A stretch of DNA of 64,000 nucleotides. It comes from Ectopseudomonas khazarica (GTDB lineage: Bacteria; Pseudomonadota; Gammaproteobacteria; Pseudomonadales; Pseudomonadaceae). Shown here piece by piece: positions 52,813 to 61,829 of this stretch; positions within the stretch are counted from its first letter, which is position 1; each line of letters opens with the position of its first letter. The DNA lies in contig NZ_SBHZ01000023.1 of assembly GCF_004521985.1 (NCBI RefSeq), positions 1 through 64,000 on the forward strand. The letters are read 5' to 3'. The notes below the pieces were generated by a model, which saw nothing but the letters and a program-made list of their open reading frames with translations, was not told the DNA's origin and did not search any database. The translations under genes were made by a program, and so were the position numbers.

Positions 52813-52853
52813 GACCTAGGTCATACCGCGCACGGCATCCTGGCTCCTATAAT
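52813..52853 (+). promoter_or_regulatory. Promoter and palindrome upstream of the SulP gene
   Basis: TATAAT (52848-52853) is a perfect -10 box, 24 bases before the start codon. The -35 is weak, and at about its position lies the perfect 10-base palindrome GACCTAGGTC (52813-52822). A regulator may bind there. Confidence 0.45.
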
Positions 52854-52877
52854 GCGCCAAGCCACCCTGGAGCCAGC

Positions 52878-54608
52878 ATGTCACGTCAATCGTTACCGCT
52901 GTTCGCCGCCTGGCGTCAGACCCGACGCGCCGGTTATTCGTGGAAGGCCCTGCGTGGCGACCTGAGCGCCGGCCTGACGGTCGGCATCATCGCCATTCCC
53001 CTGGCCATGGCGCTAGCCATCGCCGTGGGTGTGGCACCCCAGCACGGCCTCTACACCGTCCTGATCGCGGCGCCGCTGATCGCCCTGTGCGGTGGCTCGC
53101 GCTTCAACATCTGCGGCCCCACGGCCGCCTTCGTGGTGATCCTCCTGCCGATCACCCAGCAGTACGGCCTGGGCGGCCTGCTGCTGTGCACGATGCTCGC
53201 CGGAGCCATTCTGATCGCCCTGGGACTGCTGCGCGCCGGACGCCTGATCGAGTTCGTGCCCTACCCGGTGACACTGGGCTTTACCGCCGGCATCGGTATC
53301 GTCATCGCCATCCTGCAGATCAAGGACCTGTTCGGCCTGCACCTGGCCAGCACACCCCATCACCTGCTGGAACAGCTGAAGCTGCTGGCGCAGGCCCTGC
53401 CCGGCCTGCAACCGGGCGACAGCCTGGTCGGCGCAGCGGCCCTGGCAACGCTGCTGATCTGGCCGCGCCTGGTGCCGAAGGTCCCGGCGCACCTGGTCGC
53501 CCTGGCGCTTGGCGCACTGCTGGCCATCGCCCTGGAACAGCTCGGGCTGCCCGTGGCGACACTCGGCGAGCGCTTCAGCTATCAGCTCGATGGCGTCGAA
53601 TACCCCGGCATCCCGCCGTTCCTGCCGGACCTGGCCCTGCCCTGGAACCTGCCCGGCGCCGACGGCCAACCCCTGACGCTGTCCTTCGAACTGATCCGCC
53701 AGCTACTGGCCCCGGCATTCGCCATCGCCATGCTGGGCGCCATCGAATCGCTGCTCTGCGCCGTGGTCGCCGACGGCATGACCGGCAGCAAGCACGACCC
53801 CAATGCCGAACTGATCGGCCAGGGGCTGGGCAACCTGGCCGCGCCCTTCTTCGGCGGCATCACCGCCACTGCCGCCATCGCCCGCACCGCTGCCAACGTG
53901 CGCGCCGGTGCCTTCTCGCCACTGGCCGCCCTGGTGCATGCCGGTGTGGTGCTGGCGGCGATCCTGCTGCTGGCACCGCTGTTCAGCTACCTGCCGATGG
54001 CGGCGCTGGCGGCGTTGCTGCTGATGGTGGCGTGGAACATGAGCGAGCCGCAGCATGTCCTGCACACCCTGCGCATCGCGCCGCGCAGCGATGTGCTGGT
54101 GCTGCTCGTCTGCCTGGTGCTGACGGTGCTGTTCGACATGGTGCTGGCCGTGGGCGTCGGCCTGCTGCTGGCCGCCGGGCTGTTCATCAAGCGCATGAGC
54201 GAACTGACCGACACCGCGAGCCTCAACCGTCAGCAGCGCCAGGCCCTGCAGGACCTGCCCGAGCACGTACTGGCGTACGCCATCCGTGGCCCGCTGTTCT
54301 TCGGTGCGGCGGAAAAGGCGCTGAGCGTGCTGCGCCGCTTCACGCCGGGGGTGCGCATCGTGATCGTCGACATCACCGCCGTACCGCTGCTGGACATGAC
54401 AGCCCTGGCCGCACTGGACAACGTCCTGCGCGACTATCGCCAACAGAACGTGGCGCTGATCCTCAGCGGCGCGACGGCTCAGGTGCGCCTGCAGCTGCGG
54501 CGCGCCGGGGTGCTGCGCCGCGAAGGCGAACTGGCCTACGTGCGCGACCTGGCACAGGCGCGTGCGAAGGCGTTGCGCTGGTTGGGGGAAAAACCTCAGG
54601 AAGCCTAG
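52878..54608 (+). CDS. SulP-family anion transporter with STAS domain
   Basis: The 576 residues form about 12-14 membrane helices, with family motifs FNICGPTAAFVVI and PYPVTLGFTAGIG. A C-terminal STAS domain (about 440-555) has the loop DITAVPLLDMTALAALD. Members carry sulfate, bicarbonate or dicarboxylates; it resembles DauA-like proteins, but the substrate cannot be read from sequence. The ATG at 52878 is accepted without a strong ribosome site. It is convergent with hpt, 24 bases away. Confidence 0.9.
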   Translation: MSRQSLPLFAAWRQTRRAGYSWKALRGDLSAGLTVGIIAIPLAMALAIAVGVAPQHGLYTVLIAAPLIALCGGSRFNICGPTAAFVVILLPITQQYGLGGLLLCTMLAGAILIALGLLRAGRLIEFVPYPVTLGFTAGIGIVIAILQIKDLFGLHLASTPHHLLEQLKLLAQALPGLQPGDSLVGAAALATLLIWPRLVPKVPAHLVALALGALLAIALEQLGLPVATLGERFSYQLDGVEYPGIPPFLPDLALPWNLPGADGQPLTLSFELIRQLLAPAFAIAMLGAIESLLCAVVADGMTGSKHDPNAELIGQGLGNLAAPFFGGITATAAIARTAANVRAGAFSPLAALVHAGVVLAAILLLAPLFSYLPMAALAALLLMVAWNMSEPQHVLHTLRIAPRSDVLVLLVCLVLTVLFDMVLAVGVGLLLAAGLFIKRMSELTDTASLNRQQRQALQDLPEHVLAYAIRGPLFFGAAEKALSVLRRFTPGVRIVIVDITAVPLLDMTALAALDNVLRDYRQQNVALILSGATAQVRLQLRRAGVLRREGELAYVRDLAQARAKALRWLGEKPQEA

Positions 54609-54632
54609 ACACGCCCAAGGCGGGGCAGCGGC

Positions 54633-55190
54633 TTACAGGCCCTTGACCGCGAAGATGCCGGCAGCGTTGCGCCAGTAACCCTTGTAGTCCATGCCGTAGC
54701 CGAAGATGTAGCGGTCGATGCACTGCAGGCCGACGTAGTTGGCCTTCAGGTCCGGGCGCGCCTTGCGGTCATGCTCCTTGTCGATCAACACGGCCGTGTG
54801 CACGGCACGGGCACCGGCATGGTGGCAGAAGTCGATGATGGCGCCGAGGGTATGCCCCTCGTCGAGGATGTCGTCGATGATCAGCACGTCGCGGTCGATG
54901 AACGAGACTTCCGGCTTGGCCTTCCAGAACAGTTCGCCACCGCTGGTTTCATTGCGGTAACGGGTCGCGTGCAGGTAGGACGCCTCGAGCGGGAAGTTCA
55001 GCTTGGGCAGCAGCTTGCCGGAGAAGATCAGCCCGCCGTTCATCACGCAGAACACCACCGGGTTGCTCTCGGCCAGTTCGGCATTGATCTGACCGGCGAC
55101 CTTGTCGATGGCCGCTTCGACCTGGGCGTCGGTGAACAGGCAGTCGGCTTCCGCCATGACTTGGCGGATGTGCGCGAGATCGGCGGACAT
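54633..55190 (-). CDS. hpt: Hypoxanthine-guanine phosphoribosyltransferase
   Basis: It salvages hypoxanthine and guanine into IMP and GMP with PRPP. The 185 residues have the PRPP motif VLIIDDILDEGHTLGAI and the base-binding region IFGYGMDYKGYWRN. The ATG at 55190 gives the usual length; the open frame to 55358 has no similarity to the family. It is divergent from upp, which makes a purine-pyrimidine salvage pair. The 239-base gap between them holds promoters only. Confidence 0.94.
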   Translation of the reverse strand: MSADLAHIRQVMAEADCLFTDAQVEAAIDKVAGQINAELAESNPVVFCVMNGGLIFSGKLLPKLNFPLEASYLHATRYRNETSGGELFWKAKPEVSFIDRDVLIIDDILDEGHTLGAIIDFCHHAGARAVHTAVLIDKEHDRKARPDLKANYVGLQCIDRYIFGYGMDYKGYWRNAAGIFAVKGL

Positions 55191-55429
55191 GATGGCGTTC
55201 TCTCTTGATCGGGCTGATGAATGGCGCTGAACAGCCTGAAAGCTGATCGAGTCGTCAAATAAAAGCGGGCAAAGGTACAGGCCTGGACAGCGCTTGCCAA
55301 GTCTCGCCTGACCAGCGTAGCCCATGCAGGACGCCGTGTGCCGTGACCCGCAAGTCACCCACCACTTGGCACGAGCAATGCTTTAATCTAACGCGATTTT
55401 TCCCAGAGCCCCGTTGGAGATCCCAGCCC

Positions 55430-56068
55430 ATGCCCACTCGCGAGATCCGCCATCCGCTGATCCGTCACAAGATCGGCCTGATGCGCCGCGCCGATATCAG
55501 CACCAAGAATTTCCGTGAGCTGGCCCAGGAAGTGGGCGCCCTGCTGACCTACGAGGCGACCAACGACCTGCCGCTGGAAGCCTACGAGATCGAAGGCTGG
55601 GCGGGCGCCGTGCAGGTCGAGAAGATCGCCGGCAAGAAGATCACCGTCGTGCCGATCCTGCGCGCCGGCATCGGCATGCTCGACGGCGTGCTCAGCCTGA
55701 TTCCCGGTGCCAAGGTCAGTGCCGTGGGCGTGGCGCGCAACGAGCAGACGCTCGAGGCGCACACCTACCTGGAGAAGCTCGCACCGGAGATCGACTCGCG
55801 CCTGGCCCTGATCATCGACCCGATGCTGGCCACCGGCGGCTCCATGGTCGCCACCATCGACCTGCTGAAGAAAGCCGGCTGCAAGGACATCCGCGCCATG
55901 GTCCTGGTCGCTGCCCCCGAGGGCATCGAAGCGGTCGAGAAGGCGCATCCCGATGTGACCATCTTCACCGCCTCCATCGACCAGTGCCTGAACGAGCACG
56001 GCTACATCATCCCGGGCCTGGGCGATGCGGGCGACAAGATCTTCGGCACCAAGCAGAAGGACGCCTGA
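55430..56068 (+). CDS. upp: Uracil phosphoribosyltransferase
   Basis: It converts uracil and PRPP into UMP. The 212 residues begin with PTREIRHPLIRHKIGLMRRAD, very close to P. aeruginosa Upp. The PRPP loop is LIIDPMLATGGSM and the uracil-binding tail is YIIPGLGDAGDKIFGT. The start ATG has GGAG ten bases upstream. A possible promoter with TTGGCA at 55366-55371 precedes it. It is two bases from uraA, so uptake and salvage are coupled. Confidence 0.97.
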   Translation: MPTREIRHPLIRHKIGLMRRADISTKNFRELAQEVGALLTYEATNDLPLEAYEIEGWAGAVQVEKIAGKKITVVPILRAGIGMLDGVLSLIPGAKVSAVGVARNEQTLEAHTYLEKLAPEIDSRLALIIDPMLATGGSMVATIDLLKKAGCKDIRAMVLVAAPEGIEAVEKAHPDVTIFTASIDQCLNEHGYIIPGLGDAGDKIFGTKQKDA

Positions 56069-56069
56069 C

Positions 56070-57332
56070 ATGTCGCAGACGGAATTCAACGATCCGCTGT
56101 GGCGCCAGGGCATCTCCGGCGCACAGATGCTCTTCGTGGCTTTCGGCGCGCTGGTGCTGATGCCGCTGATCACCGGCATGGACCCCAACGTCGCGCTGTT
56201 CACCGCCGGCATCGGCACCCTGCTGTTCCAGCTGGTGACCAAACGCCAGGTGCCGGTGTTCCTCGCCTCCAGCTTCGCCTTCATCGCACCGATCCTGGCC
56301 GCCAAGGGCGAGTTCGGCCTGCCGGCCGTGATGGGCGGGATCATCGCTGCGGGCCTGGTCTACATCCTACTGTCGGTGGTGGTCAAACTGCGCGGCCCGA
56401 GCTTCATCGACCGCCTGCTGCCGCCGGTGGTGATCGCACCGGTGATCATATCCATCGGCCTGGCGCTGTCGCCGGTCGCGGTGAACATGGCCATGGGCAA
56501 GGCCGGTGACGGCAGCGTGGAACTGGTGCCGTACCAGACCGCCATGCTGATCTCGATGCCGGCGCTGATCACCACCGTGCTGGTCGCCGTGCTCGGCCGT
56601 GGCATCTTCCGCCTGGTACCGATTCTCGCCGGCATCGCCGTCGGCTGCTCGATTGCCGCCCTGCTCGGCGTGATCGACAGCAGCGCCGTGAGCCAGGCCG
56701 CCTGGATCGCCATGCCCAACTTCATCGCGCCGGAGCTGCACTGGGGCGCCATCCTGTACATGGTGCCGGTCGCGCTGGCACCGGCCATCGAGCACATCGG
56801 CGGCGTGGTGGCGATCGGTAACGTCACCGGCAAGAACTTCGTGAAGAAGCCCGGCCTGCACCGCACCCTGCTCGGCGACGGCCTGGCCACCTCGGCCGCC
56901 GGCCTGTTCGGCGGCCCGCCCAACACCACCTACGCCGAAGTGACCGGCGCGGTGATGCTGACCAAGAGCTACAACCCGAAGATCATGACCTGGGCCGCCG
57001 TGTTCGCCATCGCCCTGGCCTTCATCGGCAAGTTCGGCGTGGCCCTGCAGAGCATTCCGGTGCCGGTGATGGGCGGCATCCTCTGCCTGCTGTTCGGCTC
57101 CATCGCGGTGGTAGGCCTGAACACCCTGATCCGCCATCAGGTCGACCTGTCCGAAGCACGCAACCTGATCATCGTCTCGGTGACCCTGGTCTTCGGCATC
57201 GGCGGCATGGTCATCGGCGGCCAGGAGTTCGCCCTGTCGGGAATTTCCCTGTGCGCCATCAGCGCGCTGCTGCTCAACCTGCTGCTCCCTGGCGGTGCCG
57301 GCTGGCGCAACCGCGACCTCGAAGACGCGTGA
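56070..57332 (+). CDS. uraA: Uracil permease
   Basis: UraA brings uracil into the cell by proton symport. The 420 residues have the NCS2 family fold with about 14 helices and the binding region APAIEHIGGVVAIGN, plus GGPPNTTYAEVTGA. The ATG is two bases after the upp stop; the frame is open upstream into upp without similarity. A strong terminator follows. Confidence 0.95.
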   Translation: MSQTEFNDPLWRQGISGAQMLFVAFGALVLMPLITGMDPNVALFTAGIGTLLFQLVTKRQVPVFLASSFAFIAPILAAKGEFGLPAVMGGIIAAGLVYILLSVVVKLRGPSFIDRLLPPVVIAPVIISIGLALSPVAVNMAMGKAGDGSVELVPYQTAMLISMPALITTVLVAVLGRGIFRLVPILAGIAVGCSIAALLGVIDSSAVSQAAWIAMPNFIAPELHWGAILYMVPVALAPAIEHIGGVVAIGNVTGKNFVKKPGLHRTLLGDGLATSAAGLFGGPPNTTYAEVTGAVMLTKSYNPKIMTWAAVFAIALAFIGKFGVALQSIPVPVMGGILCLLFGSIAVVGLNTLIRHQVDLSEARNLIIVSVTLVFGIGGMVIGGQEFALSGISLCAISALLLNLLLPGGAGWRNRDLEDA

Positions 57333-57345
57333 CCCCGCCGTAAAG

Positions 57346-57375
57346 AAAAGCCCGCGACCAGGTCGCGGGCTTTTT
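57346..57375 (+). terminator. Terminator of upp-uraA
   Basis: AAAAGCCCGCGACC pairs with GGTCGCGGGCTTTT around a one-base loop and is followed by a T-run. It is between uraA and the convergent DUF481 gene and can serve both. Confidence 0.92.
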
Positions 57376-57400
57376 CGTTGCAGCGGGCTCGCGACGGGTC

Positions 57401-58414
57401 TTACCAGCCGACGCCGAAGCCCAGGGTATAGCGGGTCTCGTCCAGGTCGCCTTCGGCGCCGCTGACGATGTCCTTTTCCGCCTTCATGTTCAGCGATGCC
57501 CAGTCGGTGACCTTGTAGCGCAGGCCGACCTCGGCATCCAGGCTGTATTCGGCGGCGCCATTGAGTGGCCGGCCGACCTCGCCGACACTGAACAGCTGGA
57601 CGGTCTTGCCGACCAGGTAGCGGTTGTAATCCCATTTCACGCTCAGCGCGTAGAAGCGGTCCTGCTCACCATTGCTGTAGCGGTAGTCGCTGCGGTTGGC
57701 CAGGGTGGCGACGGAGAAGGCACCCAGCTCGTCATCCCAGAACTGGTAACCCGGGCCCGTACCGATGGTGCGCTGACGCTCGACCTCCTCGACGCGGTCG
57801 CGCTTGTACTCGAAGCGCCCCTGCCAGAACAGCTTCTCGTTGAGGAAGCGGTCCAGCGCGTACTCCGCACTCCAGTTGTCGGTGCTGACCACACCGTCCT
57901 TCAACTCACGGTTGTAGTCGGCCAGCGCGTTGTGCCGCCAGCGTCCGTGACGCGCCTGGGTCTTGATGTCGACGTCGTAGTCGTCGGAGTCGCGCTCGCC
58001 ACGCTTGTAGTCCAGGCCGAGGTCGACGTTGCCCTTCCAGACGAAATCCTCCACCAGCGGCTTGGGCTTCATGATCTGCTCGATCTGCGCCAGCTCGACG
58101 GTCTTCGGCGCCTCGCCGTTGGCCAGGGTCACCTTGCCCGGCTCGGCGGCCAGCAGCGACTTGGCTCGTTCCCCCTCGAGCGGGCCGAGCTTGACCAGCA
58201 GCTCGTGGTCACTTTCCAGGGTGGCGATCTTCTTCCAGTCCAGCGGAATGGAACCGCCGTAGTCAGTCTGCAGCAGCAGCCGGCTGCCGTCGAAGACGCG
58301 GATGGTGCCGGTGAGGCGGTCGCCGTTCTTCAACCAGACGGTATCGGCGAAGGAAGCGGAACTGCACAGAGCGATGCTCAGGCCAAGCAGGGACAGCGAT
58401 GTAGAGCGAGACAT
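57401..58414 (-). CDS. DUF481 outer-membrane protein (YdiY-like), copy 1
   Basis: The 337 residues begin with a signal peptide (cleavage near FADTVW) and a short SH3-like stretch (DTVWLKNGDRLTGTIRVFDG), followed by a C-terminal DUF481 beta-barrel domain of about 220 residues. The last residues are GFGVGW, an outer-membrane-type end. The function is unknown; YdiY is acid-induced in E. coli. It is a tandem paralogue of the gene at 58549, with 134 bases between them. Confidence 0.88.
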   Translation of the reverse strand: MSRSTSLSLLGLSIALCSSASFADTVWLKNGDRLTGTIRVFDGSRLLLQTDYGGSIPLDWKKIATLESDHELLVKLGPLEGERAKSLLAAEPGKVTLANGEAPKTVELAQIEQIMKPKPLVEDFVWKGNVDLGLDYKRGERDSDDYDVDIKTQARHGRWRHNALADYNRELKDGVVSTDNWSAEYALDRFLNEKLFWQGRFEYKRDRVEEVERQRTIGTGPGYQFWDDELGAFSVATLANRSDYRYSNGEQDRFYALSVKWDYNRYLVGKTVQLFSVGEVGRPLNGAAEYSLDAEVGLRYKVTDWASLNMKAEKDIVSGAEGDLDETRYTLGFGVGW

Positions 58415-58548
58415 AGGTTGGGCGAAGGCGTTGGTGGGCGAAGGCCGGGCATTATCCGCAAGCCCGGCGACAGAGCAACAGCTGACCGACCGGAATACCC
58501 AGAGTTCAGCTTTATCTGCCGGGCGGCGTTCCGCTGGGCGGCACGCCG

Positions 58549-59541
58549 TTACCAGCCCACGCCGATACCGATCAGATAATGTCGATCGGCAACCGTCCTG
58601 CCCTGGCCACGCACCTGATCGAGCTCGTACAGCAGCGACAGGCGCGCCCACTGGTTGACGCGGTAGCGCAGGCCGAACTCGCTGTCGAGCACGTAGTCGA
58701 TCTCGTCGATATGCGGAACCTGCAACTCGGCATTGGCGTAGAACTCGAAGCGGGTCCCCCACAGCAGGCGCTTGTAGTCCAGTTCCAGCGAGCTGGTATT
58801 GAATGCCAGGTCGTCGACATCCGACTCCAGGCGCACCCGGTTGAACTGGGCGATCAGATCGAAGCGGCCGAGCTCGTCGTCCCAGAAGCGATACCCAGGG
58901 CCCGTGCCGACGATGCGCTGCCGCTGGATGGCCTCGAACTCGTCCTCGCTCTGCTCGATGCCGCCACGCCAGAACCAGTGCTGGGTGAAGAAGCGGTCGA
59001 GGTCGTATTCCAGCTCCCAGTTGTCCTCGACCTTCCTGCCGTTCTTGGTCTCGTGCTCCAGTTCGCCACTGAGCACATGGCGCCAGCGCCCGTGCTCCAC
59101 GCGGGTGTTGCCCTTGAGCTTCCATTCATCGACATCGTTCTGGTTGCGCTTCATGTCCAGCTTGGCATCGAGGTTGCCCTCCCAGACGTTGTCCTCCAGC
59201 AACGGTCGTGGCGGCACCAGGCGGGTGATCTGCGCCAGCGGCAGGGTGTATTCCCGCGCCCCCTGTACCCGGACCATTCCGCTGCCGGCGGCCGCCAACC
59301 TTTCGCTGTGTTCGTTGTCGAAACCGCTGCGACGCACCAATAGGGGCTTGTCCGAACTCAGGGTGTCGATATCCTTCCAGTCGATGAGCACCTGGCCGGC
59401 ATAGCGGGTCTTGAGCGCCAGCTTGCCGCCGTCGAGCAGGATGACTTCACCGCTGAGGCGGTCGCCATTGTTCAACCACACGGTGTCGGCCCAGGCCGGA
59501 GCAGCCAGGGCAATCAGGAAGCAGGCAAGCAGTACGCGCAT
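58549..59541 (-). CDS. DUF481 outer-membrane protein (YdiY-like), copy 2
   Basis: A paralogue of the preceding protein (330 residues), with the same signal peptide, the DTVWLNNGDRLSGEVILLDG opening, the GTGPGYRFWDDELGRFD block and the GIGVGW end. The two share clear similarity along the whole length, so they arose by tandem duplication. The start is uncertain (59541 or 59559). Its start region overlaps the start of the plus-strand alkyltransferase-like gene head to head. Confidence 0.86.
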   Translation of the reverse strand: MRVLLACFLIALAAPAWADTVWLNNGDRLSGEVILLDGGKLALKTRYAGQVLIDWKDIDTLSSDKPLLVRRSGFDNEHSERLAAAGSGMVRVQGAREYTLPLAQITRLVPPRPLLEDNVWEGNLDAKLDMKRNQNDVDEWKLKGNTRVEHGRWRHVLSGELEHETKNGRKVEDNWELEYDLDRFFTQHWFWRGGIEQSEDEFEAIQRQRIVGTGPGYRFWDDELGRFDLIAQFNRVRLESDVDDLAFNTSSLELDYKRLLWGTRFEFYANAELQVPHIDEIDYVLDSEFGLRYRVNQWARLSLLYELDQVRGQGRTVADRHYLIGIGVGW

Positions 59542-59557
59542 GATAAGGACGAATCTC

Positions 59558-59932
59558 ATGGGTAAAACGAAACCGCCAGAGTCTGCATGGCCGGGATCAC
59601 CACCGGCAAGCGCGGAGGCGCGTCGCGAGGCACTGTATCTGGTGCTGGCGCAGATTCCGCAGGGCAAGGTCGTCAGCTACGGCGAACTGGCTCAGCTGGC
59701 CGGCCTGGGCCGCGCAGCGCGCTGGGTCGGTCGCACGCTGAGCCAGTTGCCCGAAGGTACCCGTCTGCCCTGGCACCGCGTGATCGCCGCAGGCGGACGT
59801 CTGAGCCTGGCCGCCGGCAGCCCGTCGGGCGCCGAGCAGCGCGCGCGCCTGCGTGCGGAAGGCATCAGCATCCTGAACGAACGTGTGGATATGCGCCGCC
59901 ACGGCTGGCGCCCGATGGAGCGCAGCAGTTAG
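59558..59932 (+). CDS. Alkyltransferase-like DNA-binding protein (ATL)
   Basis: This 124-residue protein looks like the C-terminal DNA-binding domain of O6-alkylguanine transferase, with GKVVSYGELAQLAG and RWVGRTLSQ. The active-site motif PCHRV is PWHRV, with Trp72 in place of the catalytic cysteine. That is the mark of ATL proteins (YbaZ of E. coli), which flag O6-alkylguanine for nucleotide-excision repair instead of repairing it. AAGGA eight bases upstream defines the ATG. An in-frame ATG at 59540 is less likely. Confidence 0.92.
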   Translation: MGKTKPPESAWPGSPPASAEARREALYLVLAQIPQGKVVSYGELAQLAGLGRAARWVGRTLSQLPEGTRLPWHRVIAAGGRLSLAAGSPSGAEQRARLRAEGISILNERVDMRRHGWRPMERSS

Positions 59933-59975
59933 AGTGCGCCCTACCAACCTCCCCCCCGACCCAGACTCGAGCCTG

Positions 59976-61772
59976 ATGCCACGCAAATCCTGGCGAGAAG
60001 CCCTCGCGACCTACGCCAACCCCGCCACCCTGGCCCTGCTGCTTCTCGGCTTCGCTGCCGGCCTGCCCTACATGCTGGTGTTCTCGACCCTGTCGGTGTG
60101 GCTGCGCGAAGCCGGTGTGGCGCGTGAAACCATCGGTTTCGCCAGCCTGATCGGCCTGGCCTATGCCTTCAAGTGGGTCTGGGCGCCGATGCTCGACCAG
60201 TGGCGCCTGCCGTTGCTGGGCAAGCTGGGACGACGCCGTTCCTGGCTGGTGCTGGCGCAGGGCCTGGTCGCCATTGGCCTGGTCGGCATGGCCAACTTCG
60301 ACCCGCAGACGCACCTGTCGTCGCTGATCGCCCTGGCCGTGCTGGTCGCCTTCGCCTCGGCCACCCAGGATATCGCCGTCGATGCCTATCGCCTGGAGAT
60401 CCTCGGTGACGAACACCAGGCAGCCCTGGCGGCCGCCTACATGACCGGCTATCGCGTCGCCGCACTGCTGGCGACGGCGGGCGCGCTGTACTTCGCCGAG
60501 GGCTTCGGTTCGACGGCGGACAACTACCGCTTCGGCGCCTGGACCGGCACCTACCTGGTCTTCGGCCTGCTGATGCTCCCCGGCCTGCTGACCTCCATCT
60601 GGATGCGCGAGCCACCAGCACCGCCACACATCCACGCGGCTCCGCCCAAGCACGGTTTCTTCCACCAGTTGCTGGCGATCGCGGCGGTCATCGTGCTGGT
60701 GATTGCCGTACCGACGATGTTCATCCAGTTCTACCAGAGCGACCTGGTGGCCATGCTGCTGGGTGAGGTCAGTGCGCAGGAGCTGCTCTACAACGACCGC
60801 GCCTTCCTCCGTGCCATGCTCTACAGCACGCTGGCGTGCGTCTGTGCGTCGGGGCTGTTCTGGGGCGGCCTGGCGCCGGTGCTGAAGACCGCTGCGGCGA
60901 AGTACGGTTTCTTCCATCAGTTGCTGTCCGTACTGCTGCTGATCATCCTGCTGATCTCCGTGCCGGCGATGCTCACGCAGTACTACGAGAGCGACCTGGT
61001 TCTGCTGTTCCAGGGACAGATGAGCCTGCAGGAGCTGCTGTACTACGATCGCGCCTTCCTGCGCGCCCTGCTCTACACCCTGCTCACCGGCCTCTCCATC
61101 TCCAGCCTGTTCTGGGGCGGCATGGCCCCGGTGCTGACGCCGGTCAACGACTTCATCCTGCGCTATCGCTGGCAGGCCCTGCTGCTGCTCAGCCTGATCG
61201 CCACCTATCGCCTGTCCGACACGGTGATGGGGGTGATGGCCAACGTCTTCTACATCGACCAGGGTTTCAGCAAGGAACAGATCGCCAGCGTCAGCAAGGT
61301 CTTCGGCCTGGTGATGACCCTGCTCGGCGCGGGCGCCGGCGGACTGCTGATCGTGCGCTTCGGCATCATGCCGATCCTGCTGATGGGCGCGGCGGCCTCG
61401 GCAGCCACCAACCTGCTGTTCATGATGCTGGTCGGCATGGGCCCGCACCTGAACATGCTGATCGTCACCATCAGCTGCGACAACTTCAGCGCCGGCCTGG
61501 CCACCTCGGCCTTCGTCGCCTACCTGTCGAGCCTGACCAACCTGAAGTTCTCCGCGACCCAGTACGCCCTGCTCAGCTCCATCATGCTGCTGCTGCCGCG
61601 CCTGATCGGTGGCTACTCCGGGGTGATGGTCGAGCACCTGGGGTATGCGCAGTTCTTCTTCGCCACCGCGCTGATGGGCATACCGACGCTGATCCTGATC
61701 CTGATCCAGTGGCGACGCGACAAGCGCCAGCCGCAGGTCGCCGCGACGCCGGCGAACGCGGAACAGGCCTGA
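59976..61772 (+). CDS. ampG: Muropeptide permease AmpG, with internal duplication
   Basis: AmpG imports GlcNAc-anhydromuropeptides released from the cell wall, feeding recycling and AmpC induction. The 598 residues are longer than E. coli AmpG (491). The excess is explained by a tandem repeat of about 84 residues: residues 225-308 (KHGFFHQLL through the GLFWGGLAPVL segment) and 309-390 (KYGFFHQLL to SLFWGGMAPVL). MFS motifs and many helices are seen. The ATG at 59976 follows the ATL gene by 43 bases. A terminator follows. Confidence 0.92.
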   Translation: MPRKSWREALATYANPATLALLLLGFAAGLPYMLVFSTLSVWLREAGVARETIGFASLIGLAYAFKWVWAPMLDQWRLPLLGKLGRRRSWLVLAQGLVAIGLVGMANFDPQTHLSSLIALAVLVAFASATQDIAVDAYRLEILGDEHQAALAAAYMTGYRVAALLATAGALYFAEGFGSTADNYRFGAWTGTYLVFGLLMLPGLLTSIWMREPPAPPHIHAAPPKHGFFHQLLAIAAVIVLVIAVPTMFIQFYQSDLVAMLLGEVSAQELLYNDRAFLRAMLYSTLACVCASGLFWGGLAPVLKTAAAKYGFFHQLLSVLLLIILLISVPAMLTQYYESDLVLLFQGQMSLQELLYYDRAFLRALLYTLLTGLSISSLFWGGMAPVLTPVNDFILRYRWQALLLLSLIATYRLSDTVMGVMANVFYIDQGFSKEQIASVSKVFGLVMTLLGAGAGGLLIVRFGIMPILLMGAAASAATNLLFMMLVGMGPHLNMLIVTISCDNFSAGLATSAFVAYLSSLTNLKFSATQYALLSSIMLLLPRLIGGYSGVMVEHLGYAQFFFATALMGIPTLILILIQWRRDKRQPQVAATPANAEQA

Positions 61773-61786
61773 CAGCCAGGCAAAAA

Positions 61787-61813
61787 GAAGCCCCGGACCT
61801 GCCGGGGCTTCTT
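61787..61813. terminator. Terminator between ampG and mscS
   Basis: GAAGCCCCGG (61787-61796) pairs with CCGGGGCTTC (61802-61811), with an A-run before and T-rich sequence after. It serves the two convergent genes. Confidence 0.85.
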
Positions 61814-61829
61814 CGTTGCGGCGGCTGCC

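Noticed and set aside
60648..61148. AmpG repeat as an assembly duplication
   Set aside because: The two copies differ at many bases and residues, so they are not a duplicated read; treated as a real ancient duplication.
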